DNA of 11,407 bases, taken from assembly GCA_037969115.1 (NCBI GenBank), contig JBBKWQ010000082.1, positions 1 to 11,407 on the forward strand, written 5' to 3'. The stretch comes from JBBKWQ01 sp037969115. Its GTDB lineage: Bacteria > Actinomycetota > Acidimicrobiia > Acidimicrobiales > Ilumatobacteraceae. The notes below the pieces were generated by a model. That model was not told the origin of the DNA. It saw nothing but the letters and a program-made list of their open reading frames with translations, and searched no databases. Shown piece by piece: positions 1-8,196 of the stretch (position 1 is its first letter; each line of letters begins with the position of its first letter). The translations under genes were made by a program, and so were the position numbers.

Positions 1-2152
1 GGTGTACAACGGGACGCGGGTTGATGATCGAAGGGTCGGGCGGGCGAGGGGCGCGTGTGCGGGTGCCTTCGGACACCCCGGCGCCGGTTGCCGGTTCGAC
101 GGTCATGAACGCAGGGCAGTCACCGTCGAGGCACGACTCGTCGAAGTTGCAGCTCGCCTGATCGATCTGGGTCTTGCGGCCGAAAGGCGTGTCGACCGGC
201 TGCACCGAGAGGCAATTGCTGACATCGCCGCAGTCACCGCATCCTTCGCAGATGCGTTGGTTGATGACGACCCGTCTCGTCGGGGTGGGAGCCCTGCCGC
301 GTTTGCGATCACGACGCAATTCGGCCGCACATTCCTGGTCGTGGATGAGGATCGTCACGCCCGGTTCGGCGCGTAGCGCGGCCTGCACGTCGACGATGCG
401 GTCGCGTGGGTGGACGTCGACACCCTGCGGGAGCTCGATGCCGTGGTAGCCCGACGGGTCATCGGTAGTGATGGCCACCTTGCTGGCGCCCTGCTGCAGG
501 AGGATCGAGGCCAGGGCCGGCACGTCGACGCTGCTGATCGAATCCTGCCCGCCGGTCATGGCGACGGTGCTGTTGTAGAGGATCTTGAAGGTCATGTGCA
601 TCCCGGCGGCAATGCAGTACTGGATGGCGAGCTGACCGGAATGGAAGTACGTGCCGTCGCCGTAGTTCTGCACCAGATGATCGGTCTCGACGAAGGGCGC
701 CATGCCGACCCACTGGGCTCCTTCGTTGCCCATGGCCGTGATGCCGATCGTGTCGCCGACCCGTTCGGGGTCCATCAGCAGGGTCATGCCGTGACAGCCG
801 GTGCCGGCGCCCATGACAGCTCCGTCTTCGACCTTGGTGCCCCAGTTGTGCGGGCAGCCGGCGCAGAAGAACGGAGTTCGGTTGACCGACAGGGGGATCA
901 GCTCGCGAGGGGGAGGCGGCAGTGGTGCGAGCCGCTCGCCGAGCCGAGGCGTGAGACGTTCGCGAAGACCGGGCAGGATCGTGTCGGCGTCGAGCCGTCC
1001 CCAGCTCGGCATGAGGGTCCGACCGTCCTCGTGTGTCTTGCCGACCACGTGCGGTCGGTCGGCCCGGGCGAAGAGAGCGTCCTTGATCAGCCACTCGAGC
1101 GTCGGGTTCTTCTCCTCGATCACGAGGATCTCGTCGAGGCCCTCGGCGAAGTGGTGCACGAGCTTCTGGTCGAACGGCACCGGCATTCGAAGTTGGAGCA
1201 GCCTGATCCCGCTGCCGGCGATTGCGTCGTCGTCGGCGAGACCGAGACGGCGCAATGCCTCGACCACCTCGTAGTACGTGAACCCGGTTGCGACGATGCC
1301 GAGCCAGGCATCGGACGGGTCGACACTCACTCGGTTGAGCCGGTTGATGACGCCGTACTCGTACGCGAGTTTGGCGCGCACCTCGCGGAATTCCCGCTCG
1401 ACCGCAACCATCCGCGGTCCGAGGAACTCTGCGGATGGGTGCGACACCCACACCTTGCCGTCGATCTCGACCGTCGGGAGTTCGGGAGGTGCGGTGAGCA
1501 CCGGGAGATCGACGGTGCCCGAACCGTCGGCCACCGCCGTGACGATCTTCAGCGACGACCAGAGCCCCGACGCCCGCGACATCGCGACGCCGTGCAGGCC
1601 GAGTTCGAGACACTCGGCGATCGTGCCGGGGTACAGGATCGGCATGTGCAGGTCGACGAGCGTGGCGTCGGACGACGACGGCATCGTCGATGATTTCGCA
1701 TCGGGATCGTCGCCGACGATCGCGATCGCTCCGCCGTAGGTGCTCGAACCGGCGAAAACGCCGTGCCGCAGCGCGTCGCCGGCCCGGTCGAGTCCGGGCG
1801 CCTTTCCGTACCAGAGCCCGACCACTCCGTCGTACAGAGCGTCGGCGCGGGTGGATGCGAGCTGGGAACCCATCACCGACGTGGCACCGAGCTCCTCGTT
1901 CACCGCCGGCTGGTGCACGATCGGCAATTCCGGCACGGTGTCGCGGGCACGAGCCATCTCGAGGTCGAACCCGCCGAGCGGCGAGCCGGGGTAGCCGGAG
2001 ATGAACGCCGCGGTATTCAGACCGTGTTCGCGATCGGTCCTCAGCTGTTCGACGGGGATTCGAGCGAGTGCCTGGATCCCGGTGAGCAACACCCGTCCAC
2101 GCGTCAGTTGATAACGATCGGCCAGGCTGTACTCGTCGATCTGATCGGTCAT
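1..2152 (-). CDS. Indolepyruvate ferredoxin oxidoreductase, fused large form (3' partial)
   Basis: Oxidatively decarboxylates arylpyruvates (indolepyruvate and similar 2-oxoacids from aromatic amino acids) to aryl-acetyl-CoA and CO2, passing electrons to ferredoxin in the cytoplasm. 717 codons are visible from ATG 2152; the fused family is usually about 1,150 residues, so the C-terminal gamma-like domain lies beyond the left edge. Seen in order: an N-terminal 2-oxoacid oxidoreductase domain with FISGYPGSPLGGFD near residue 50; a thiamine diphosphate domain with FFCAGCPHNWGT near residue 420, MGNEGAQW near 475 and YGDGTYFHSG near 497; then a two-cluster ferredoxin domain with cysteines at 635, 638, 641, 647 and 668, 674, 679. 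All expected cluster cysteines are present, so the visible part looks functional. The start lacks a strong ribosome site, but the frame matches the family from the first residues. It lies 49 bases after the PAP2 gene and may be co-transcribed with it. Family assignment is very sure; the exact substrate is inferred. Confidence 0.93.
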   Translation of the reverse strand, partial: MTDQIDEYSLADRYQLTRGRVLLTGIQALARIPVEQLRTDREHGLNTAAFISGYPGSPLGGFDLEMARARDTVPELPIVHQPAVNEELGATSVMGSQLASTRADALYDGVVGLWYGKAPGLDRAGDALRHGVFAGSSTYGGAIAIVGDDPDAKSSTMPSSSDATLVDLHMPILYPGTIAECLELGLHGVAMSRASGLWSSLKIVTAVADGSGTVDLPVLTAPPELPTVEIDGKVWVSHPSAEFLGPRMVAVEREFREVRAKLAYEYGVINRLNRVSVDPSDAWLGIVATGFTYYEVVEALRRLGLADDDAIAGSGIRLLQLRMPVPFDQKLVHHFAEGLDEILVIEEKNPTLEWLIKDALFARADRPHVVGKTHEDGRTLMPSWGRLDADTILPGLRERLTPRLGERLAPLPPPPRELIPLSVNRTPFFCAGCPHNWGTKVEDGAVMGAGTGCHGMTLLMDPERVGDTIGITAMGNEGAQWVGMAPFVETDHLVQNYGDGTYFHSGQLAIQYCIAAGMHMTFKILYNSTVAMTGGQDSISSVDVPALASILLQQGASKVAITTDDPSGYHGIELPQGVDVHPRDRIVDVQAALRAEPGVTILIHDQECAAELRRDRKRGRAPTPTRRVVINQRICEGCGDCGDVSNCLSVQPVDTPFGRKTQIDQASCNFDESCLDGDCPAFMTVEPATGAGVSEGTRTRAPRPPDPSIINPRPVVH

Positions 2153-2201
2153 CGGCCCATGTTGGTAGCCCTGAGGTGTCGGCGCAATCCGCGCAGGCGG
2201 A

Positions 2202-2993
2202 TCAGTCGGTGTACGCGAGCTCGACGGAGCCCTTGGCCAGCTCGCGGCGGACCGCGATGACCACGCCGAACAACGACAGCACGAGTCCGGCGATGATGTC
2301 GACGAGATAGTGATTGCCGGTCACCACGACCGAGATCGACATGAGCACGGTCGGCACCAACAAGACCGCTCGCAGCCAGGTGCGGCTGACACCGAGAATC
2401 ACCACGGCGCTGGCCATGGCGACCCAGCCGACGTGGAAGCTCGGGAGTGCGGCGAACTCGTTGATGAGGCCTGCCGGATGCGCGATGAAGTTGCTCCGCG
2501 AGGTCGAGTCGACGGTGTCGACGAACCCAGGGAGAAAGCGTGGCGGAGCCACGGGATACAGCGCGAAGATCGCGAGTCCGATGGTGCCCGAGATCACCAT
2601 CGCGTTTCGATAGATCACGAACAGCTCGCGCTTCCAGAACCACGTGACGACGAACGCTCCGATGATGAACGGCCAGTACGTCCACGCGTACACGAAATCG
2701 AAGAATCCGATCAGTGCCGGAATCTCGAGCGCTGCGTTCTGCGCAGCCTGCTCGATGTCGAGCCCGAATGCTTTCTCGAACTCGAGCACACGACGGGCGT
2801 TCTCGAAAGCGCCGACTTCCGAGCCGTTGGCGACCGAGCGGACACCGAGATACGCGAAGAACCCTGCGACGATGATCGCCGTCTGGCGCACGATTGCCGA
2901 CGGCGTGCTCGCCTCGCGGACATCTGCGCCCTGGCGAAGGCGGGCGGTAACCGAGACTGCCTCGACGATTGTCACGGACACACCATGCAACAT
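2202..2993 (-). CDS. PAP2-superfamily membrane phosphatase / inositolphosphotransferase-like protein
   Basis: An integral membrane enzyme of 263 residues of the PAP2 superfamily, closest in motif style to the AUR1/inositolphosphorylceramide-synthase-like branch. Family members hydrolyse or transfer phosphate head groups of lipids through a catalytic histidine. Seen: hydrophobic segments at about 38-52, 104-120, 131-147, 188-202, 207-224 and 230-248; a PVAPPR motif at 147-152; the second PAP2 motif ALPSFHVGW at 182-190 with H187; and the third motif TGNHYLVD at 225-232 with nucleophile H228 and D232. The classic first motif (KxxxxxxRP) is not evident, as is usual in this branch. The ATG at 2993 has no clear ribosome site; GTG codons at 2981 and 2975 are alternatives, and the first 30 residues look unconserved. 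It is divergent from the ABC operon and may be co-transcribed with the downstream oxidoreductase. The lipid substrate cannot be told from sequence. Confidence 0.85.
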   Translation of the reverse strand: MLHGVSVTIVEAVSVTARLRQGADVREASTPSAIVRQTAIIVAGFFAYLGVRSVANGSEVGAFENARRVLEFEKAFGLDIEQAAQNAALEIPALIGFFDFVYAWTYWPFIIGAFVVTWFWKRELFVIYRNAMVISGTIGLAIFALYPVAPPRFLPGFVDTVDSTSRSNFIAHPAGLINEFAALPSFHVGWVAMASAVVILGVSRTWLRAVLLVPTVLMSISVVVTGNHYLVDIIAGLVLSLFGVVIAVRRELAKGSVELAYTD

Positions 2994-3101
2994 GTAACTG
3001 AGAAACGCCGGGGATTATTCTGATATCTGCGGAAATTGCGGTGCACTCGAGATGTGACTTCGGTCGCTCTGGAGCGTCGACCAACTGCCAGGATGGCTCA
3101 C
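2994..3101. promoter_or_regulatory. Divergent intergenic region, probable back-to-back promoters
   Basis: The 108 bases between the divergent PAP2 gene and the first ABC ATPase must hold the start signals for both directions. The stretch 3012-3040 is markedly AT-rich for this GC-rich window and contains overlapping TATT/GATATC-like sequences that could serve as -10 elements on either strand. I could not align a convincing -35/-10 pair, so no specific promoter is claimed. Confidence 0.35.
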
Positions 3102-4064
3102 ATGGACCGGCGATCGATCGACCAGACGCTGGTCGAGGTGACGCGACTCACCAAGCGCTACCCGGGCGTAACCGCACTCGACGGACTGACGTTGGAACTG
3201 TCGCAGGGGGTCGTCGGGCTGATCGGAGCGAACGGCGCCGGCAAGAGCACCCTCATGAAGATCTTGCTCGGGCTCGTCGAACCGACCAGTGGCGAAGCCA
3301 GCGTGTTCGGGTTCGACCCGATGGTCGATGGCATCCGCATCCGCGAGCTCATCGGCTACATGCCCGAACACGATTGCCTGCCGACCGACATCTCGGCAAC
3401 CCAGTTCGTGATCCACATGGCTCGGATGAGCGGTCTTCCGGCGTCGGAATCGCGGGAGCGCACCGCTGAGATCCTGCGCCACGTCGGGCTTTTCGAGGAG
3501 CGCTACCGTCATATCGGCGGGTACTCGACCGGCATGAAACAGCGCGTCAAGTTGGCGCAAGCGCTCGTGCACGATCCCAAGCTGCTCTTCCTCGACGAGC
3601 CGACGAACGGACTCGACCCGCAGGGCCGCGAGGACATGCTCGGATTGATCGAACGCACCGGCAGGACGTTCGGAGTCTCGGTGATCATGTCATCGCATCT
3701 GCTCGGCGAGATCGAGACCGTCTGCGATTCGCTGGTGGTCATCGACGGTGGCGAGCTGGTGCAGGCCGGGGACGTGTCGTCGTTCACCAACCTGGTCGGT
3801 TCGCTGACAGTCGAGGTCGACCGTGATCCCGAGCTGCTGGCAACACGGCTCCTCGAACTGGGGCTCGAGGCGTCGGTCGGCGGGCGTAGCGTTGCCGTGC
3901 AGCTCCCCGAAGGCACGGCCGACGACGACCACTCGCTGAATCGCGTCATCGTCCGAGCCGTCGCCGATCTCGATCTGCCGCTGGTGGGCATCGTGCGGCA
4001 ACGTCAATCGCTCGACGACCTCTTCAGGACTGCACCGCATCGCAGTGGTGAGGAGGTCGGCTGA
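3102..4064 (+). CDS. ABC transporter ATP-binding protein (ABC-2/NatA type), first of pair
   Basis: Hydrolyses ATP to power an ABC-2 type exporter, working on the inner face of the membrane with the permease encoded next. The 320-residue protein has Walker A GANGAGKST at 42-50, signature YSTGMKQ at 141-147 in place of LSGGQ, Walker B LLFLDEP at 161-167, D-loop NGLDP and the switch histidine H199. At the usual Q-loop place it reads YMPEHD (86-91), with Glu where Gln is common. The C-terminal 100 or so residues form the accessory region typical of the NatA group. ATG 3102 is chosen because AGGA at 3090-3093 sits 8 bases upstream; ATG 3093 in the same frame is possible but has no good ribosome site, and a TTG at 3036 is less likely. 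The stop overlaps the permease start by one base (TGATG). The transported substrate is unknown. Confidence 0.93.
   Translation: MDRRSIDQTLVEVTRLTKRYPGVTALDGLTLELSQGVVGLIGANGAGKSTLMKILLGLVEPTSGEASVFGFDPMVDGIRIRELIGYMPEHDCLPTDISATQFVIHMARMSGLPASESRERTAEILRHVGLFEERYRHIGGYSTGMKQRVKLAQALVHDPKLLFLDEPTNGLDPQGREDMLGLIERTGRTFGVSVIMSSHLLGEIETVCDSLVVIDGGELVQAGDVSSFTNLVGSLTVEVDRDPELLATRLLELGLEASVGGRSVAVQLPEGTADDDHSLNRVIVRAVADLDLPLVGIVRQRQSLDDLFRTAPHRSGEEVG
4051..4056 (+). promoter_or_regulatory. Ribosome binding site AGGAGG for the first permease
   Basis: A perfect AGGAGG lies 7 bases before ATG 4064, inside the last codons of the first ATPase gene. It fixes the permease start and supports translational coupling across the one-base stop/start overlap. 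Confidence 0.8.
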
Positions 4065-4975
4065 TGTCCGATGTCGGTGGCACGCGCGGCGAGATCTTCG
4101 ATCTCGGCTACCGCCACTACGACGGACCTCGCCTTGGCCGGGGCTACGCCGTGCGCTCGTTGTGCGTGCTGAGCATCCGCAACACGTTCGGGATCGGACG
4201 CGGTGCGCTGCCGAAGGTGCTCGCGTTCTCGCTCGCGTTCTTTGCATTCGTTCCCGCGCTCATCCAGGTGGTGGCGGGTGCTCTGGCGGGTGGCGACTTC
4301 GAGATCTTGGAACCGCAGGACTACTACGGCCTCATCCAGGTCATCATCGTGCTGTTCGTCGGTGCCATGGCCTCCGATCTCGTCGGCAACGATCGCAGGA
4401 ACAACACGTTGGTGCTCTACTTCTCACGACCGATCAGGCGAGACGACTACATTCTCGCCAAGATCGCGTCGCTCGCGGTAGCCCTGCTGTCGCTGACGCT
4501 GCTGCCTCAGCTCTTGGCGTTCGTCGGCAACTGGCTCGGCGCCGACGACAGCACCGATTGGTTCACGAGCAACACATCCGACCTTTTCGCGATCTTCGCG
4601 AGCGCCCTGCTCGTCAGCGCTCAACTGGCTGCCATCGGCCTCCTGATCGCGACGTTCGCGTCGCGCCGGGCCTTCGCGTTGGTGAGCGTTCTGACCGCGT
4701 TCCTGTTTTCGTTCGTGGCGACACAGATTCTGGTCGATCTGCTCGACCGCGGGTGGGCCGCTGCGGTCATGTTGTCGAGCCCGCTGTACGTGATGCGCGG
4801 CGCGACGCTCGTCCTGTTCGACGCCGTTCCCGCACTCGTGTCGGGTCCCGACGGCGATGCCGACGCCCAGATCGCGTACGCCGACCTCCCCGGCTGGGTC
4901 TGGGTTGCGGCGATCGTGGTTCAGACAGCGGTGGCCACTTGGTTCGCAACGCGTCGATATCGGAACGTGCTGTGA
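4064..4975 (+). CDS. ABC-2 type transporter permease, first of pair
   Basis: Membrane half of an exporter driven by the ATPase just upstream. The 303-residue protein has hydrophobic segments at about 50-74, 89-104, 130-154, 174-197, 201-224 and 276-294, consistent with a six-helix ABC-2 permease. Between the second and third helices is NDRRNNTLVLYFSRPIRR (109-126), matching the conserved loop of NosY-like ABC-2 permeases in which an energised turnover region precedes 'SxPI'. Before the first helix is a charged cytoplasmic segment with FDLGYRHYDGPRLGR at 12-26, a motif I associate with a subset of actinobacterial and related ABC-2 permeases. The start is fixed by AGGAGG 7 bases upstream. The stop overlaps the GTG of the second ATPase by four bases. 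The family is clear; the cargo is not. Confidence 0.88.
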   Translation: MSDVGGTRGEIFDLGYRHYDGPRLGRGYAVRSLCVLSIRNTFGIGRGALPKVLAFSLAFFAFVPALIQVVAGALAGGDFEILEPQDYYGLIQVIIVLFVGAMASDLVGNDRRNNTLVLYFSRPIRRDDYILAKIASLAVALLSLTLLPQLLAFVGNWLGADDSTDWFTSNTSDLFAIFASALLVSAQLAAIGLLIATFASRRAFALVSVLTAFLFSFVATQILVDLLDRGWAAAVMLSSPLYVMRGATLVLFDAVPALVSGPDGDADAQIAYADLPGWVWVAAIVVQTAVATWFATRRYRNVL

Positions 4976-5892
4976 GCCCGTCGGCGGCGATTTCGCTGAG
5001 TCAGGTGTCGCGGTGGTACGGCGACGTCGTCGCGATCAACGACGTGTCGTTCGAACTGCGGCCGGGCGTCACCGGCCTCCTCGGACCCAACGGCGCAGGA
5101 AAGTCGACGCTGCTCCACATGATCAGTGGCATGTTGCGGCCGTCGGCCGGTGAGGTTCTCGTGCGGGGCGAGCCGGCGTGGCAGAACGTCGACATGTTCC
5201 GACACGTCGGTCTGGTGCCCGAGCGCGACTCGGTCTATCCGTTCCTCACGGCGTGGGAGTACGCGCTCGCGAGCGCCAAGTTGCAGCAGCTCACCGATCC
5301 GGAGGCGGCGGCACGGGCGGCGATCGACATGGTGGAGCTGGGCGATGTCATGCACCGCAAGATGAGCGGCTATTCGAAGGGCATGCGACAACGCGCGAAG
5401 GTCGCCGCTGCACTGGTGCACGACCCCGACGTGCTGGTGCTCGACGAACCGTTCAACGGCACCGATCCGCGACAGCGGTTGCAGATGACCGAGATGCTGA
5501 CGGATCTCGGTAACTCGGGTCGCACGATTCTGTTCTCGTCGCACATTCTCGAAGACGTGGAGGAGCTGGCCGAGGACGTGCTCGTGGTGATCGGCGGTCG
5601 CCTCGCGGCGTCGGGCTCGTTCCGCCAGATCCGTCGGCTGATGACCGATCGACCCCACGCGTTCACGCTGCGTTCCAGTGACAACCGGGCGATCGCCGCC
5701 CGGCTCGTGGGTCGCCCCGAGGTCATCGGTCTCCACTTCTTCGATGACCGACTCGAGGTGCAGACGAAGGACTACGGCACGTTCACCGAGTCGATCGCCC
5801 ATGTGCTCTCCGCGATCGATGTCGACCTCCGCGAACTTCGGCCCGCCGACGACTCGCTGGAGAACGTCTTTTCGTACCTGGTGGAATCGTGA
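4972..5892 (+). CDS. ABC transporter ATP-binding protein (ABC-2/NatA type), second of pair
   Basis: The second ATPase of the operon has 306 residues and is clearly different in sequence from the first. Walker A GPNGAGKST is at 38-46, signature YSKGMRQ at 134-140, Walker B VLVLDEP at 154-160, and the switch histidine is H191. The D-loop reads NGTDP instead of the usual NGLDP, and the Q-loop position again carries Glu (LVPERD, 81-86), as in the first ATPase. All residues needed for ATP hydrolysis are present. GTG 4972 is the start because it overlaps the preceding stop as GTGA and has GGAA 6 bases upstream; the same frame is open far upstream only as a shadow of the permease gene. It ends overlapping the second permease's GTG by four bases. 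It most likely pairs with that permease, or forms a heterodimer with the first ATPase. Confidence 0.92.
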   Translation: MSPSAAISLSQVSRWYGDVVAINDVSFELRPGVTGLLGPNGAGKSTLLHMISGMLRPSAGEVLVRGEPAWQNVDMFRHVGLVPERDSVYPFLTAWEYALASAKLQQLTDPEAAARAAIDMVELGDVMHRKMSGYSKGMRQRAKVAAALVHDPDVLVLDEPFNGTDPRQRLQMTEMLTDLGNSGRTILFSSHILEDVEELAEDVLVVIGGRLAASGSFRQIRRLMTDRPHAFTLRSSDNRAIAARLVGRPEVIGLHFFDDRLEVQTKDYGTFTESIAHVLSAIDVDLRELRPADDSLENVFSYLVES

Positions 5893-6629
5893 ATCGCGTC
5901 CTCGTTTCGCTCACCGCCCGCCAGCTGCTGGGCCGCCGCCGAACGTTGGTGATCGCGCTCGTGCTCGCACTGCCGGTGCTCATCGGGGCGATCTTCCGGT
6001 TCAGCGGCGATTCCGACTCTGCGATCACGAGCGAAGAGTTCGCCATCGGTCTCAATCGCTCGCTGATCTTGACCCTGCTGCTCCCACTGGTCGCCCTGGT
6101 CTTGGGCACGGCTGCGTTGGGAGCCGAGATCGAAGACGGCACGGTGGTGTTCCTGCTGTCGAAGCCGATCGCCCGATGGCGGATCATGATCGTGAAGACG
6201 GTGGTCGCCGGTTTCGTCACGATCGTCTTCGTCGTGCCGGCAACGATGCTCACGACGTGGATCGTCCACGACAGCGTGACGAACGACGGTCTCTTCTTCG
6301 GTCTCGGTCTGGGCGCGGCGGTCGCGTCTCTGCTGTATTGCGCGGTCTTCGTCGCGCTCAGTGCCGTCACGAGCAGAGCCCTCGTCATCGGGCTCGTCTA
6401 CGTGTTCGTGTGGGAGGCGATCATCAGCAACCTGTTCAACGCGTTGCGTTGGGTCTCGATCCGCGAGTACGCAATCGGCACCAGCGACGCGTTCATCACG
6501 ATCGCCGATCGCGACCTCTACGATCCGCGACTGTCGGTTGCTTCGGCGGTCATCGCCTCGATCGTGCTGACCGTGGGCGCAGTATTGCTCGGCATCCGCA
6601 GCCTGCGCAGTTTCGAGATCGGTGAGTGA
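5889..6629 (+). CDS. ABC-2 type transporter permease, second of pair
   Basis: A 246-residue membrane protein with hydrophobic segments at about 19-37, 58-79, 102-124, 137-158, 163-180 and 216-236, giving six helices as expected for an ABC-2 permease. The loop EIEDGTVVFLLSKPIARWR (80-98) is the counterpart of the loop in the first permease, and has the same 'S-x-P-I' pattern followed by basic residues. It lacks the N-terminal FDLGYR...GPRLGR extension of the first permease and is some 57 residues shorter, so the two are not recent duplicates. GTG 5889 overlaps the preceding stop as GTGA, with GGTGGAA just upstream. It is the last gene of the four-gene unit; no strong terminator hairpin is visible after it. 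Confidence 0.87.
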   Translation: MNRVLVSLTARQLLGRRRTLVIALVLALPVLIGAIFRFSGDSDSAITSEEFAIGLNRSLILTLLLPLVALVLGTAALGAEIEDGTVVFLLSKPIARWRIMIVKTVVAGFVTIVFVVPATMLTTWIVHDSVTNDGLFFGLGLGAAVASLLYCAVFVALSAVTSRALVIGLVYVFVWEAIISNLFNALRWVSIREYAIGTSDAFITIADRDLYDPRLSVASAVIASIVLTVGAVLLGIRSLRSFEIGE

Positions 6630-6764
6630 TGCCCACGGACGAGGTCGACTCGGCTCGAACTCGGGCCCACTGGTGAGATCGGACACCGACCTGACAACCT
6701 GGCAGTACGAAGTGGTCGCGCCTCCCTCCCGATCGCTGCCACCATCACACAGGAGATCTCACCC
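6630..6764 (+). other. Intergenic gap between ABC operon and aldehyde dehydrogenase
   Basis: A 135-base gap with no gene beyond a 15-codon open frame that begins in the preceding stop (TGATG) and is probably chance. I see no convincing terminator hairpin and no clear -35/-10 pair, so the aldehyde dehydrogenase may have its own promoter or be partly read through from the ABC operon. Confidence 0.4.
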
Positions 6765-8186
6765 ATGACTTCGGTCGATCACGCAAACAGCACAGCGCCG
6801 GAGGGCCCGTTCGACGCCGCCGAGATAGTCACCCGTCTGCGATCGGGTTTCGATCGCGGGGTGACCCGGCCGATGGCGTGGCGCGAACGCCAGCTCGATG
6901 CGATGGAGTCGATGTTGCGCGACAACCAGGATCGACTCGCCGCGGCGCTCAAATCGGATCTCGGCAAGGCGCCGACCGAAGCGTGGACCACCGAGATCGG
7001 ATTCACTCTGGCCGACATCGCCCATCAGAAGTCGAACATCGGCAAATGGGCCAAAGATCGCCGGGTACGCGTTCCGCTCGCGTTCCAGCCCGGGAGCGCA
7101 AAGATCGTGCCGGAGCCGAAAGGTGTCGTGCTGATCATCGCCCCGTGGAACTACCCTCTCCAGCTCCTGCTGTCACCGATGGCGGCTGCGATCGGAGCGG
7201 GAAACGCCATCGTGGCCAAACCGTCGGAGTTGTCGCCGGCCACATCGGCGGCACTGGTGGACCTGTGCTCGACCTACCTCGACCCCGATGCCATCACCGT
7301 GCTCGGGGGCGGGGTCGAGGCATCGACCGCGTTGCTCGCTCAGCGCTTCGACCACATCTTCTTCACGGGTGGCACACGGGTGGGCAAGATCGTCATGCGA
7401 GCCGCCGCCGAGAACCTCACGCCGGTGACGCTCGAACTCGGCGGCAAGAGCCCGGCCATCGTCGCGGCCGACGCCGATGTCGAAGTAGCAGCCCGCCGCA
7501 TTGCGTGGGGCAAGTTCGTCAACGCCGGCCAGACCTGCATCGCGCCCGACTACGTGCTCGTCGAACGGCCGGTTCGCGACCGGCTGGTCGCACAGATCGG
7601 CAATGCCGTCACCGAGTTCTACGGCAAGGATCCGCACACGAGCGCCGACTACGGCCGCATCGTCAACGACGACCACTTCAAACGAATCAGCAACCTCCTC
7701 GACGGCGAGCATGCAGGCACCGTGGAGGTCGGTGGGATCATCGACCCCACCGATCGTTACATCGCGCCCACCGTGCTCGTCGGCACGGCGCCAGATGCCG
7801 CGATCATGAACGAGGAGATCTTCGGCCCGGTGTTGCCCGTGCTCGCCGTCGAGAGCGTCGACGAGGCCATCGACTTCGTGAACGGTCGCGAGAAGCCACT
7901 CGCGCTCTACATCTTCTCGGGCGACGACGACACCGTGCAACACACGTTGGACACCACCTCGTCCGGCGGCGTCAGCGTGAACGGCACGCTGTTGCACATC
8001 GGGCCACCCGAGTTGCCGTTCGGCGGTGTGGGCCCGAGCGGGATGGGCGCGTATCACGGCAAGGCCGGGTTCGACACGTTCAGCCATCTCAAGTCGGTCT
8101 ACGAGAAGCGGGTGAAGCCCGACCTGAAGGTGCTCTACCCGCCGTACACCGCCCTCAAGGAACGTCTGATCAAGCTGGTGCAGTAG
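6765..8186 (+). CDS. Aldehyde dehydrogenase, class 3-like (NAD(P)+)
   Basis: Oxidises an aldehyde to the carboxylic acid with NAD(P)+ in the cytoplasm. The 473-residue length and the short N-terminus fit the ALDH3/fatty-aldehyde and coniferyl-aldehyde branch rather than the roughly 500-residue class 1/2 enzymes. The active-site set is complete: APWNYP with N129, FTGGTRVGK with the nucleotide-binding glycines at 200-208, general base E224 in LELGGKSP, and nucleophile C258 in NAGQTC, followed later by EEIFGPVLPV. The PPELPFGGVGPSGMG block and the C-terminal FSHLKSVYEKR are also typical of class 3. The ATG is well supported by AGGAG at 6751-6755, 9 bases upstream. It converges with the kinase gene, leaving 10 bases between stops. 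The natural aldehyde is unknown; long-chain or aromatic aldehydes are both plausible. Confidence 0.93.
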   Translation: MTSVDHANSTAPEGPFDAAEIVTRLRSGFDRGVTRPMAWRERQLDAMESMLRDNQDRLAAALKSDLGKAPTEAWTTEIGFTLADIAHQKSNIGKWAKDRRVRVPLAFQPGSAKIVPEPKGVVLIIAPWNYPLQLLLSPMAAAIGAGNAIVAKPSELSPATSAALVDLCSTYLDPDAITVLGGGVEASTALLAQRFDHIFFTGGTRVGKIVMRAAAENLTPVTLELGGKSPAIVAADADVEVAARRIAWGKFVNAGQTCIAPDYVLVERPVRDRLVAQIGNAVTEFYGKDPHTSADYGRIVNDDHFKRISNLLDGEHAGTVEVGGIIDPTDRYIAPTVLVGTAPDAAIMNEEIFGPVLPVLAVESVDEAIDFVNGREKPLALYIFSGDDDTVQHTLDTTSSGGVSVNGTLLHIGPPELPFGGVGPSGMGAYHGKAGFDTFSHLKSVYEKRVKPDLKVLYPPYTALKERLIKLVQ

Positions 8187-8196
8187 CGCCTGCTGC

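Noticed and set aside
410..1693. Plus-strand open frame of 427 codons inside the oxidoreductase gene
   Set aside because: Antisense shadow of a gene with unmistakable conserved motifs on the minus strand.
3036..3101. N-terminal extension of the first ATPase from TTG 3036 or ATG 3093
   Set aside because: The added residues resemble nothing in the family, and the best-spaced ribosome site belongs to ATG 3102.
6629..6676. 15-codon open frame starting in the stop of the second permease (TGATG)
   Set aside because: Too short and without any ribosome site or recognisable feature; an overlap of this kind is common by chance in GC-rich DNA.
8187..8196. Terminator between the convergent aldehyde dehydrogenase and kinase genes
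   Set aside because: Only 10 bases separate the stops and no hairpin with a T-tract is visible across them.
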